Positions 1 to 7,198 of a stretch of DNA of 64,000 bases are shown here, in pieces. The stretch is from NCBI RefSeq assembly GCF_006716485.1, contig NZ_VFPD01000001.1, positions 2,462,008-2,526,007 of the forward strand, in the 5' to 3' direction. The stretch is from Chryseobacterium aquifrigidense (GTDB taxonomy: Bacteria; Bacteroidota; Bacteroidia; Flavobacteriales; Weeksellaceae). The position numbers were made by a program, and so were the translations under genes. The notes under the pieces are model-generated. The model was given only the letters and a program-made list of their open reading frames with translations, ran no database searches and was not told the origin of the DNA. How positions within the stretch are numbered: the first letter of the stretch is position 1; each line of letters starts with the position of its first letter.

Positions 1-1325
1 AGCAGCGTGCAGCAATTTTCTTAAAGGCAGCCGATCTTTTGGCTGGTCCTTACAGAGATGTAATTAATGCAGCAACAATGATCGGACAGTCTAAAAATGT
101 ACACCAGGCTGAAATTGATTCTGCTTGTGAGTTCATTGACTTCCTAAGATTTAATGTAGAGTTCATGACAGAAATGTATGCTGAGCAGCCGGTTTCTGAC
201 AATGGAATCTGGAACCGTGTTGAGTACAGACCATTGGAAGGATTCTGTTTTGCAGTAACTCCATTCAACTTTACAGCGATTTCAGGAAATCTTCCGACTT
301 GTATGGCAATGTTAGGAAACGTTGTCGTTTGGAAGCCATCTGATAAGCAGGTATATTCTGCAAAAGTAATCATGGATGTATTAATTGAAGCGGGTCTTCC
401 TGCAGGGGTAATCAATATGATCTTTACCGATGGTAAAGAAACTGCTGAAAAAGTACTGGCTCACAGAGATTTCGCAGGTCTTCACTTCACTGGTTCTACA
501 AAAGTATTCCAGGGGATGTGGAAAATGATCGGTGATAATATCCACAACTACAGAACATATCCAAGAATTGTTGGAGAAACAGGAGGTAAAGACTTCGTTA
601 TTGCTCACCCTTCTGCTAACGTAGAAGCTGTAGCAACTGCATTGGTAAGAGGTGCTTTCGAATATCAGGGACAGAAATGTTCTGCTGCTTCAAGAGCTTA
701 TGTACCTAAATCTCTTTGGGCTGATGTGAAAAAAGTAATGGAGGCTCAGATGGGCACAATCAAAATCGGTTCCCCAGAAGATACTTCTAACTTTGTAAAC
801 GCTGTCATCGACAAGAATTCTTTCGAAAAATGTAAAGGATATATCGACAGAGCAAATGCTTCAGGTGAAGCTACTGTAGCTATCGGTGGAAAATATGACG
901 ATTCTAAAGGATGGTTCGTACACCCAACAGTAATTGAAACTACAAATCCTCACTACGAAAGTATGGTAGAAGAGATCTTCGGCCCGATCTTATCCATCTA
1001 CGTATATGAAGATCAGGACTGGAAAGAAACTCTGAAACTTGTAGATTCTACTTCTCCTTATTCATTAACAGGTTCTGTATTCTCACAAGACCGTTATGCA
1101 ATCAGTGAAGCTTACAAAGCTTTAGAAAATGCATCAGGTAATTTCTACATCAATGATAAACCAACAGGTGCTGTAGTAGGACAACAGCCTTTCGGTGGTG
1201 GTAGAGCTTCAGGAACAAATGATAAAGCAGGTTCTAAAATGAATCTTCTAAGATGGGTTTCTGTAAGAAGCGTAAAAGAAACTTTCGTTTCTCCTAAAAA
1301 CTACAAATATCCATACCTTGGATAA
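1..1325 (+). CDS. pruA: L-glutamate gamma-semialdehyde (1-pyrroline-5-carboxylate) dehydrogenase, 5'-truncated by window edge
   Basis: Oxidises glutamate semialdehyde to glutamate in cytosolic proline catabolism, using NAD. The reading frame is open from base 3 (QRAAIFLKAADLLAGPYRD), so the gene begins upstream of the window and the TTG at 39 is not its start. About 440 codons are present; the family is usually near 540, so roughly the first 100 residues are missing. Visible landmarks are the Rossmann segment WKPSDKQVYSA, the general-base Glu in GETGGKD (codon 576-578), the catalytic Cys in GQKCSAASRAY (codon 678-680) and the family-typical C-terminal PFGGGRASGTNDKAGS. Strong assignment. A hairpin with a T-run follows the stop, so it probably ends its transcript. 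Confidence 0.95.
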   Translation, partial: QRAAIFLKAADLLAGPYRDVINAATMIGQSKNVHQAEIDSACEFIDFLRFNVEFMTEMYAEQPVSDNGIWNRVEYRPLEGFCFAVTPFNFTAISGNLPTCMAMLGNVVVWKPSDKQVYSAKVIMDVLIEAGLPAGVINMIFTDGKETAEKVLAHRDFAGLHFTGSTKVFQGMWKMIGDNIHNYRTYPRIVGETGGKDFVIAHPSANVEAVATALVRGAFEYQGQKCSAASRAYVPKSLWADVKKVMEAQMGTIKIGSPEDTSNFVNAVIDKNSFEKCKGYIDRANASGEATVAIGGKYDDSKGWFVHPTVIETTNPHYESMVEEIFGPILSIYVYEDQDWKETLKLVDSTSPYSLTGSVFSQDRYAISEAYKALENASGNFYINDKPTGAVVGQQPFGGGRASGTNDKAGSKMNLLRWVSVRSVKETFVSPKNYKYPYLG

Positions 1326-1379
1326 TTAATTAGTAATGAGTAACAGGCAATGGGTAATTTTTGTCTGTTCTTTACATAC

Positions 1380-1411
1380 AGCCTCGGAATTTCGGTTTCG
1401 GGGCTTTTTTG
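1380..1411 (+). terminator. Rho-independent terminator of pruA
   Basis: An imperfect GC-rich stem (AGCCTCGGAA against TTTCGGGGCT, with wobble pairs) is followed by TTTTTT, 55 bases after the pruA stop. Confidence 0.7.
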
Positions 1412-1605
1412 TGGTGAGAGACGGGGTGCGAGGTGCGAGGTTCGGGATTCGGGTTTGAGAGTTTTAGGGTTATAGCGTTTTAAGAATATTAGAGTATGAG
1501 AGTATTTTTGGTAATAAAATATTTTTTTTGACTACATTAAACATTAAACTCGAATCCCGAATCTCGCATATCCCGTAGCTCGTATCCCGAAACCCGATAT
1601 CTCCA
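1411..1605. repeat. Dispersed CGGGATTCGGG-type repeat, imperfect inverted arms
   Basis: The left arm (about 1411-1460) contains GAGGTTCGGGATTCGGG and the right arm (about 1547-1605) contains CTCGAATCCCGAATCTCG, roughly its reverse complement. Several short variations of TCCCGtaGCTCG repeat within the right arm. A half-copy lies at 16376-16400. I recognise no transposase and no clear target duplication. Confidence 0.45.
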
Positions 1606-1707
1606 CTAACATCTTTTAACAAACTTTACCTATATTTTACGATTTTCAATGTCCTGTTAGGAATAATTATTGATTTTCTGTTATTATACACCCCAAAATA
1701 AAATAAT

Positions 1708-1929
1708 ATGAAAAAGTTATTGCTAACAGCTGTCGGAATAGGAATATTTGCAGTGAGCTGTGGAACCAAAGAATCGACAATGTCTACAAGTAGCCGGGAT
1801 TCAGCAACAGTAGGTAATACACAGAAAAGTATACCACCTACTACTACTGATACAACGTCTACCAAAATGACGAATCCTGATACAATCAAGATAAAAAGGG
1901 ATTCTATGGCAACGTCTCCTGTGAAATAG
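1708..1929 (+). CDS. Small lipoprotein, Ser/Thr-rich (73 aa)
   Basis: This short exported protein has a lysine start (MKKLL), a hydrophobic stretch and a lipobox-like FAVSC ending at Cys18, so it should be a lipid-anchored envelope protein. The mature part is about 55 residues, disordered-looking and rich in Ser, Thr and Asp, with DTIKIKRDS near the end. It resembles the product of the next small gene at 2270 (similar layout and DT-K-K-DS ending), so the two look like diverged paralogues. The function is unknown. A strong hairpin terminator follows the stop. Confidence 0.7.
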   Translation: MKKLLLTAVGIGIFAVSCGTKESTMSTSSRDSATVGNTQKSIPPTTTDTTSTKMTNPDTIKIKRDSMATSPVK

Positions 1930-1956
1930 TAATGATAACATTCAATCTAAAAATGG

Positions 1957-1990
1957 AAAATCTGCAGATGAAAGCTCTGCAGATTTTTTT
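1957..1990 (+). terminator. Rho-independent terminator after small lipoprotein
   Basis: The perfect 11-bp stem AAAATCTGCAG (1957-1967) / CTGCAGATTTT (1977-1987) continues into a T-run. Confidence 0.85.
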
Positions 1991-2049
1991 TATTGAGTTA
2001 CCAGCAATATTGGAGTTATCATCAAGTTTTAGCTTTAAAGGACTATTAT

Positions 2050-2117
2050 TTAGGTTTTGGCTAAAGCCAATGGGTAAGATTTATGGTTAGCTGGGTTAAA
2101 ACCCAGCCCTATTGAAT
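2050..2117. repeat. CTAAAG double-hairpin intergenic repeat, copy 1
   Basis: It contains palindrome TTGGCTAAAGCCAA (2057-2070), then GCTGGGTTAAAACCCAGC (2090-2107), then the family end sequence CCTATTG. The second stem differs in sequence from other copies but still pairs perfectly. Other copies lie near 13163, 16404, 45083, 54935 and 60148. Confidence 0.75.
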
Positions 2118-2130
2118 TTTAATGACAACA

Positions 2131-2228
2131 TCTTTTATCTTTTATCTTTTATCTTTTATCTTTTATCTTTTATCTTTTATCTTTTATCTTTTATCTTTTA
2201 TCTTTTATCTTTTATCTTTTATCTTTTA
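2131..2228. repeat. Heptamer tandem array, 14 perfect copies of TCTTTTA
   Basis: A period of exactly 7 bases holds without interruption for 98 bases. It ends six bases before the TATATTTG -7 box of the lipoprotein gene at 2270, so the array covers the -33 region and everything upstream. One strand is pure T/C/A with almost no G. Confidence 0.97.
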
Positions 2229-2233
2229 ATCCT

Positions 2234-2241
2234 TATATTTG
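2234..2241 (+). promoter_or_regulatory. -7 promoter element (TATATTTG)
   Basis: A perfect match to the Bacteroidota -7 consensus TAnnTTTG lies 28 bases before the ATG at 2270. The expected -33 TTTG would lie inside the heptamer array, where only TTTT or TTTA is available. Confidence 0.6.
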
Positions 2242-2269
2242 ATTACATCAACAATCAAAATTAACTATT

Positions 2270-2479
2270 ATGAGAAAATTATGGATAGGAGCAGTTCTTG
2301 GACTTCTTTTCCTTGGAAGTTGTGCTCAAAACAAAGAAAAAAGAGAGGAATATAAAGATGCTCACGATAAAGATTCTTTAAGAAACAGAATGGGTGATTC
2401 TGCTGTAGCAAACTCTATACCTTCACCCACAGCCTCAGATACTTCAAAAGTAAAAACCGACAGTACGAAAATTAAATAA
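2270..2479 (+). CDS. Small lipoprotein (69 aa) downstream of heptamer array
   Basis: The signal peptide MRKLWIGAVLGLLFLGSC has a clear lipobox (LGSC, Cys18), so the product should be a lipid-anchored envelope protein of about 50 mature residues. The mature part is highly charged (KEKREEYKDAHDKDSLRNR) and then Ser/Thr-rich, ending DTSKVKTDSTKIK, much like the end of the lipoprotein at 1708. I do not recognise a family. The oddity is its upstream DNA: 14 copies of a 7-base repeat directly abut the promoter. A perfect hairpin follows the stop. Confidence 0.75.
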   Translation: MRKLWIGAVLGLLFLGSCAQNKEKREEYKDAHDKDSLRNRMGDSAVANSIPSPTASDTSKVKTDSTKIK

Positions 2480-2484
2480 AATCA

Positions 2485-2511
2485 CAAATCCACAGAAAAT
2501 CTGTGGATTTG
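2485..2511. terminator. Perfect hairpin after small lipoprotein
   Basis: Stem CAAATCCACAG (2485-2495) / CTGTGGATTTG (2501-2511) has a 5-base loop. It is not followed by a T-run on either strand, so it may stabilise the mRNA end rather than act as a canonical terminator. Confidence 0.55.
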
Positions 2512-2573
2512 CACTTAAAAAAACTTGACTGAAAAAAAACCGGGCAATCAACCCCGATTATAAGATATGATAC

Positions 2574-2591
2574 ATATTCTGATCAGAATAT
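2574..2591. promoter_or_regulatory. 18-bp perfect palindrome, operator-like
   Basis: ATATTCTGATCAGAATAT is fully self-complementary. The core TCTGATCAGA recurs in another intergenic region at 13152-13161. The role is unknown. Confidence 0.4.
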
Positions 2592-2794
2592 TTCCTTAAA
2601 AAATTAAAAATGGGAATGCAGTTTCTCTTACGATGATCTTAATTCAGAATTGAAATAAAAGTGATAAGCTGTAACAGATTGTCTTGTGCACTGTGAAACT
2701 GCCACAAAGATATGACAGCAAAGGTTTCCTTTAAAATAATAGGTTGTTCATTTTCGTGAAAATGGTAAGATAGAATTACATAAAGTCTCTCTAT

Positions 2795-4423
2795 TTAATC
2801 ATTTTCAGGAAAATGAACATTTTTATCGGATTGTTTTTCAGCATCCAGGTATTTGATATATGCTGACGGAGAATAGTCTGTAACGGCCTTAAAGACAGCA
2901 GCAAATTTGCTGTGTGAAGAGAATCCGCACTCGTCAGCAAGGATACTTATTTTATACTGTCGGTACTTCTCATCATTGATAAGCTTGTCTACTATATAGT
3001 TGATTCGTAAACGATTGATATATGTTTTGAAATCCGCATTCTTATGCTGATTGATTACATAAGACAGGTATTTTGTATTGGTATTCAATTCACCTGCAAG
3101 GAAAGACAAAGACATCCCTTTATTGTTGTAAAGATCCCCTTTTTCAAACTCTTCAAGAAGTTCAAGCAATTTAGATTCTGTCTCAGAAGTCATCAGAGAG
3201 TCATTCCTTCTTCGGTTGGCTTCAGAGTCTTTTTCATCAATTTCTTCCACAAATATGTTCGAAAACTCAGAATCGTCAGATTGAGCTAAAGAATAATGAG
3301 TTCTGGTACCGATCATATTTAACTGCGCTCTTATAATATTTCTGAACTTTGAACGCTGTTTTCTCTGCTTCGTCCTGAAGAAAATAAGTAGGCCCACCAG
3401 CGAAGTAAACAGAATAATAATGGCTGCATTTTTCACCAGATTCATCTGCCCTCCTTTTTTATGAGGCTTTCCTTTCAGAGGCTCGGTTCCCTTTGCTGCA
3501 AAACTTTGATTACGAGCTGCAATACTGTCGTAAGCACGGATATATTTCACCGCATATAATGAAGCTTTAAAATTGTCCCCGATTCCTTCATAGTAATCAT
3601 TAATATTGGAATAAACTGCTTTTTTAAGCTTAAGGCTTCGGGATGTATCTGCAATTTTCTCTGCTTTTTTAAGATATAGTTCAGCATCTTTCCAGTTTTT
3701 CTGCTTCAGACGGATTCCTCCCAGGCCATTGTACACCAATCCCAATGTACAGCTTCCATTTTTCAGCAGACCTTCTGCTTTTCGATAATAATTTTCGGAA
3801 ACAGAGTAATCATTAAGTTTGAAATAGACATCTCCCAACAGCTGATAAGAGGCTGCCGCCGTTCTGTTTTCATTAGAACTGTTTATTTTTTCAAAATATT
3901 TCAGAGAAGACTCAATATTCCGTATTGCATTGGGAAAATTCCCCATCTCCATTTCATAGAAGGCCATTTCCTGATTCAGCAGACCTGCCGCTTCATTACT
4001 TTTCTGAAAATCAACAATCTGAGCTGACGCTTGCAGCCCTTTTACAATATATTTTTTTGACCTTTCGTATAACCCTACCTGTCTATATTGCCTCGCAAGT
4101 AATCTGGTCACCACAGCCATCCATTCGGGATCATTGATCTGATTGATCACGGAGTAGGCATTTTCGCTGTAACAGATTGCTTTTTTAAGTTCACCTGCAT
4201 GATGGTATAGTTCTGAAGAGAGCACAAGGCATCTTATTTTCTCTGAAGGTTTCTGTGCCTTCATGTAGAGAGAATCTGCAGTTTTGATGGCTTTGGGTAA
4301 ATCCTTATAGGCTGTTACGGAAGAGGTTCTCTCACAGATAAGGTCAAAGTTACTTTTTTTCTGAGCGAATATGGGGACTGCCGTTGCCAGCAAAAACAAA
4401 AATTTCAGGAGATTCTTAGACAT
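2795..4423 (-). CDS. TPR-containing AraC-family membrane-anchored transcriptional regulator
   Basis: Start chosen at 4423 (MSKNLLKFLFLLATAVPIFAQ), which gives a clean signal peptide; the longer frame to 4474 adds an unlikely N-terminal tail. Order of parts: signal peptide, about 300 residues of tetratricopeptide-like helices (such as QLLGDVYFKLNDYSVSENYY), a transmembrane helix (NAAIIILFTSLVGLLIFF), a charged linker, and a C-terminal AraC DNA-binding domain with both helix-turn-helices (LSFLAGELNTNTKYLS and ISILADECGFSSHSKF). This is the usual layout of periplasm-sensing TPR-AraC regulators in Flavobacteriia, in which the TPR part faces the periplasm. The inducer and targets are unknown. It is transcribed alone, convergent with the small lipoprotein gene. 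Confidence 0.85.
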   Translation of the reverse strand: MSKNLLKFLFLLATAVPIFAQKKSNFDLICERTSSVTAYKDLPKAIKTADSLYMKAQKPSEKIRCLVLSSELYHHAGELKKAICYSENAYSVINQINDPEWMAVVTRLLARQYRQVGLYERSKKYIVKGLQASAQIVDFQKSNEAAGLLNQEMAFYEMEMGNFPNAIRNIESSLKYFEKINSSNENRTAAASYQLLGDVYFKLNDYSVSENYYRKAEGLLKNGSCTLGLVYNGLGGIRLKQKNWKDAELYLKKAEKIADTSRSLKLKKAVYSNINDYYEGIGDNFKASLYAVKYIRAYDSIAARNQSFAAKGTEPLKGKPHKKGGQMNLVKNAAIIILFTSLVGLLIFFRTKQRKQRSKFRNIIRAQLNMIGTRTHYSLAQSDDSEFSNIFVEEIDEKDSEANRRRNDSLMTSETESKLLELLEEFEKGDLYNNKGMSLSFLAGELNTNTKYLSYVINQHKNADFKTYINRLRINYIVDKLINDEKYRQYKISILADECGFSSHSKFAAVFKAVTDYSPSAYIKYLDAEKQSDKNVHFPEND

Positions 4424-4590
4424 ACAAAAACAAATTATTATTTTTATTTTATAATAATTCATCATTATTTTCACGGGGTGTCTTTTTGTTTTTTACAAAA
4501 CTAGTGATATTTTATTTTTTATTAAAACATTATATTGAAATTTAATCATTTAACCTAAACCTGTAATTTACATTAATTTTAATAATAAGA

Positions 4591-4722
4591 CTAAAACAAT
4601 ATACGATTATCTTCAATATAAGCTGAAGCCTGTTTTAAAACCAAAGTTCCTGTATAATTATTTTCAATATGAACGGCTCCGGTGTCATCATATTTATTAC
4701 ATTTGCATGGAATAAAAAGTTT
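4591..4722 (-). pseudogene. Possible remnant or non-ATG micro-ORF (43 codons)
   Basis: Between stops at 4725-4723 and 4593-4591 the minus strand reads a protein-like sequence, including CKCNKYDDTGAVHIENNY and LVLKQASAYIEDNRILF. It has no ATG; ATT at 4713-4711 would be the only plausible start. Its composition looks coding rather than random, so it may be the 3' remnant of a lost gene or a tiny gene with an unusual start. It overlaps the promoter region of the thioredoxin gene at 4725. Chance is a real alternative. Confidence 0.25.
4698..4705 (+). promoter_or_regulatory. -7 promoter element (TACATTTG) of thioredoxin gene
   Basis: A perfect TAnnTTTG lies 19 bases before the ATG at 4725. No good -33 TTTG is seen at the usual distance. 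Confidence 0.5.
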
Positions 4723-4724
4723 TT

Positions 4725-5885
4725 ATGAAAAAAATAGCCATACTTTCCTCAATCTTTATAGGAGCTCTTGCATGGGCGCAGGGAATTAAATTTGAAGAAG
4801 GCAATTTTGCCTCTATTATTGCCAAAGCGAAAAAAGAAAAAAAACTGGTCTTTATTGATGCATATGCCTCATGGTGTGGGCCTTGTAAACTGATGGTTAA
4901 AAATATTTTCCCACTTCAGTCTGTGGGAGATTACTACAATTCTCACTTTATCAATGCTAAAATTGATATGGAAAAAGGAGAAGGAATTGAGCTGGCAAAA
5001 AAATATAATGTTAAAGCATTTCCTACTTACCTGTTTATTGACGGAAACGGTGAAGCTGTACACAGAACGTTAGGATATGTGGAAGAAAAAGACTTTATCC
5101 AGTTTGCAAAAGACGCGGAAGATCCAAACAAAAGACTCACTTCTCTGAAGCAGCAGTTTGAAAAAGGCGAAAAAGATCCTGAGTTTTTAAAGAATCTTGC
5201 CGGACTTACTATGTATAACGATGCGGAGTTTGCAGGGAAAGTTCTTAACCGCTATTTTCAACAGAAAGCAAGCTTAGATCAGGAAGATATCCAAATGCTT
5301 CTTTCAGGAGTACAAACTACAGACAGTCCTCTGTACAAAATTTTCCAGGATAAAAAAGCAGATATCATTAAATTCTTCCCGGAAGATAAATATGAAAAGT
5401 TTGATAAAAATATTAAACTGAACACTGTTTCTAAAAAAGCATATAATCCGGATACTAAAAAATGGGATGATAACTATTTCATGGCTGAAACTCAGAAATT
5501 CCTGAGCAAAGAAGAGGCTGACAAGATCTTAAAAAGAATGAAAGCCAACAGAGCGTTAAAGAATAAAGATATTCCTGAATATGAAAAACTAATTCTTGAT
5601 ATCTATAAAGATTATTCTGCGGCTGGTTCTGAAGAGCTGAATTCTCTTGCATGGAACTTCTTTGAAAATGTGAGCAATAAAACGTCTCTGGAAAAAGCTA
5701 TTGCGTGGGCACAGGAGTCTGTAAAGAAAGATCAGAACTTTGCCAATACAGATACTTTGGCAAACCTTTACAATAAGGTTGGTGACAAGAAAAATGCAAA
5801 AATGTGGGCTGAAAAGTCTATTGAACTGGCAAAAAGCACAGGACAGGATTCTACAGACACCGAAAAACTATTGAAAAGCCTTTAA
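4725..5885 (+). CDS. Secreted thioredoxin-family protein with C-terminal helical repeat region
   Basis: Signal peptide MKKIAILSSIFIGALAWAQ, then a thioredoxin fold (residues about 22-140) with the redox motif WCGPC (Cys51, Cys54) and the cis-proline segment KAFPTYLF. The remaining 240 residues are helical and TPR-like (SLEKAIAWAQESVKK, KKNAKMWAEKSIELAKSTG). It is probably a periplasmic disulfide reductase or isomerase with a helical partner-binding region. At 386 residues it is far longer than simple thioredoxins, as is common in Bacteroidota. It is a single gene with its own promoter and terminator. The substrate is unknown. Confidence 0.85.
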   Translation: MKKIAILSSIFIGALAWAQGIKFEEGNFASIIAKAKKEKKLVFIDAYASWCGPCKLMVKNIFPLQSVGDYYNSHFINAKIDMEKGEGIELAKKYNVKAFPTYLFIDGNGEAVHRTLGYVEEKDFIQFAKDAEDPNKRLTSLKQQFEKGEKDPEFLKNLAGLTMYNDAEFAGKVLNRYFQQKASLDQEDIQMLLSGVQTTDSPLYKIFQDKKADIIKFFPEDKYEKFDKNIKLNTVSKKAYNPDTKKWDDNYFMAETQKFLSKEEADKILKRMKANRALKNKDIPEYEKLILDIYKDYSAAGSEELNSLAWNFFENVSNKTSLEKAIAWAQESVKKDQNFANTDTLANLYNKVGDKKNAKMWAEKSIELAKSTGQDSTDTEKLLKSL

Positions 5886-5902
5886 TTAGGATATATAAAA
5901 TA

Positions 5903-5936
5903 AAAACCGCAGAACTTTAATTCTGCGGTTTTTTTA
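5903..5936 (+). terminator. Rho-independent terminator of thioredoxin gene
   Basis: The perfect stem AAAACCGCAGAA / TTCTGCGGTTTT with a 6-base loop is followed by more T. Confidence 0.9.
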
Positions 5937-6102
5937 TATTGTTTAGTGAGTAGGAATGGTAAAAGCACCCCGTCAAAAATTCTTTGAATTTTTGACAATC
6001 CTCCAAAGGATGGGAATTTTCACGTCTTCAGTTGTAATATAAGTAAAAATGAAGCTTCCTAATGCTTTAGTAAAGATACAATAGCGATTTATTCTCTCTT
6101 TT

Positions 6103-7125
6103 TTAGTATTCAAACAGAACACTTCCCCATGTAAATCCACTTCCGAAAGCAGAAAGAAGTACAAGGTCTCCTCTTTTGATTTTTTCCTGTTCAATCGCTT
6201 CACTTAAAGCAATAGGAATGGAAGCAGCGGTTGTGTTTCCATATTTCTGGATATTATTGAAAACCTTTTCATTGGGTAACCCGAATTTTTCCTGTACAAA
6301 CTGAGCAATTCTAAGGTTTGCCTGATGTGGAATGAACATATCAAGATCTTCAACTGTTTTTCCCGCTTTGTTCAATGCTTCCATCATGGTTTCAGGAAAT
6401 CTTGTTACGGCATGCTTGAATACGAAGTTTCCGTTCATGATTGGGTATACTTCTTTGTTGGTTACGTTTTCAGGCTCTTTTCTCATTCTGTCGCTCCATC
6501 CGAATTTTGAACCCGGAAACTGAGTACAGAGTTCATCTGCATATTTCCCTTCAGAATGCATATTGACAGCTAAAATATCTCCTGCATTTTCATCTTCTGA
6601 AGCTGAAAGTACCACTGCTCCTGCTCCATCTCCGAAAATAACAGACACGCCTCTTCCTTCGTCAGAAAAGTCCAGTCCGAAGGAATGAACCTCTGCGCCT
6701 ACCACAAGAATATTTTTGTAAGTACCTGATTTAATAAATGCGTTGGCAACACTCATAGAATATACAAATCCTGAGCACTGATTTCTCACGTCCAATGCTC
6801 CAATGGTATCACATCCAAGCATATCCTGAAGCAATACTCCACTTCCAGGAAAATAGTAATCCGGAGAAAGGGTTGCAAAAACAATAAAATCAATATCTTT
6901 TGAGGTAAGACCTGCATTCTGAATAGCTTTTTCTGAAGCTTTAAATCCTAAATAAGCAGTAGTTTCCTGAGCGTCATTCCTGTTTTTTCTATGTCTTCGT
7001 TCCTTGATACCCGTTCTTTCCGTAATCCACTCATCATTGGTAGTCATTAGTTTTGCTAGATCATCATTTGTAACAACGTTATCTGGAACATAAAATCCCA
7101 CCCCTTTTATTGTACTTTTAATCAT
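6103..7125 (-). CDS. 3-oxoacyl-ACP synthase III family protein (FabH-like)
   Basis: Condenses an acyl-CoA with malonyl-ACP, most likely to start fatty-acid synthesis. Start chosen at 7125 (MIKSTIKGVGFYVPDN), where family homology begins, 18 bases after a -7 box. The catalytic triad is present: Cys117 in QCSGFVYS, His267 in HQANLRI and Asn297 in GNTTAAS, with the glycine-rich C-terminal GSGFTWGS. The length of 340 is normal. It stands alone rather than in a fab operon, so a second, non-housekeeping KAS III role is possible. The family assignment is firm; the exact substrate is inference. Confidence 0.9.
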   Translation of the reverse strand: MIKSTIKGVGFYVPDNVVTNDDLAKLMTTNDEWITERTGIKERRHRKNRNDAQETTAYLGFKASEKAIQNAGLTSKDIDFIVFATLSPDYYFPGSGVLLQDMLGCDTIGALDVRNQCSGFVYSMSVANAFIKSGTYKNILVVGAEVHSFGLDFSDEGRGVSVIFGDGAGAVVLSASEDENAGDILAVNMHSEGKYADELCTQFPGSKFGWSDRMRKEPENVTNKEVYPIMNGNFVFKHAVTRFPETMMEALNKAGKTVEDLDMFIPHQANLRIAQFVQEKFGLPNEKVFNNIQKYGNTTAASIPIALSEAIEQEKIKRGDLVLLSAFGSGFTWGSVLFEY

Positions 7126-7143
7126 ATAGTTTTTTAATTTTGG

Positions 7144-7151
7144 CAAAGATA
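7144..7151 (-). promoter_or_regulatory. -7 promoter element (TATCTTTG) of the FabH-like gene
   Basis: On the minus strand TATCTTTG lies 18 bases upstream of the chosen ATG. The same octamer precedes holB (23518-23525) and purE (50847-50854). Confidence 0.55.
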
Positions 7152-7198
7152 AAACTTATTTAACACATAGTTTTTCAAAATATTAGTATTTTTACTTT

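Larger units (their letters stand above)
1326..1707. other. 382-base intergenic region with CGGG-rich inverted-repeat arms
   Basis: No gene is seen. After the terminator there is a left block (1411-1460) rich in GCGAGG/CGGGATTCGGG and, about 90 bases on, a right block (1547-1605) with the complementary wording CTCGAATCCCGAATC and repeated ATCCCG. A related CGGGATTCGGGGTGCGGG stretch recurs at 16376-16400. The middle is AT-rich. It looks like a dispersed non-coding repeat with imperfect inverted ends. Confidence 0.5.
1930..2269. other. 340-base intergenic region: terminator, palindromic repeat copy, heptamer array, promoter
   Basis: No gene is seen. The order is: terminator (1957-1990), one copy of the CTAAAG hairpin repeat (about 2050-2117), 14 perfect copies of TCTTTTA (2131-2228), then a -7 box (2234-2241) and the leader of the lipoprotein gene at 2270. 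Confidence 0.8.
2480..2794. other. 315-base intergenic region between convergent genes, with an orphan 18-bp palindrome
   Basis: No gene is seen. It holds the hairpin at 2485-2511 and the perfect palindrome ATATTCTGATCAGAATAT at 2574-2591. The rest is AT-rich. It lies between two gene 3' ends, so the palindrome has no nearby start codon to regulate. Confidence 0.6.

Noticed and set aside
39..41. TTG at 39 as the start of the aldehyde dehydrogenase
   Set aside because: The frame is open to the window edge with family-like sequence upstream, so the gene is simply cut by the window.
2131..2228. Tandem heptamer array as a CRISPR array
   Set aside because: No spacers: the unit is a 7-base perfect tandem repeat and no cas genes are present.
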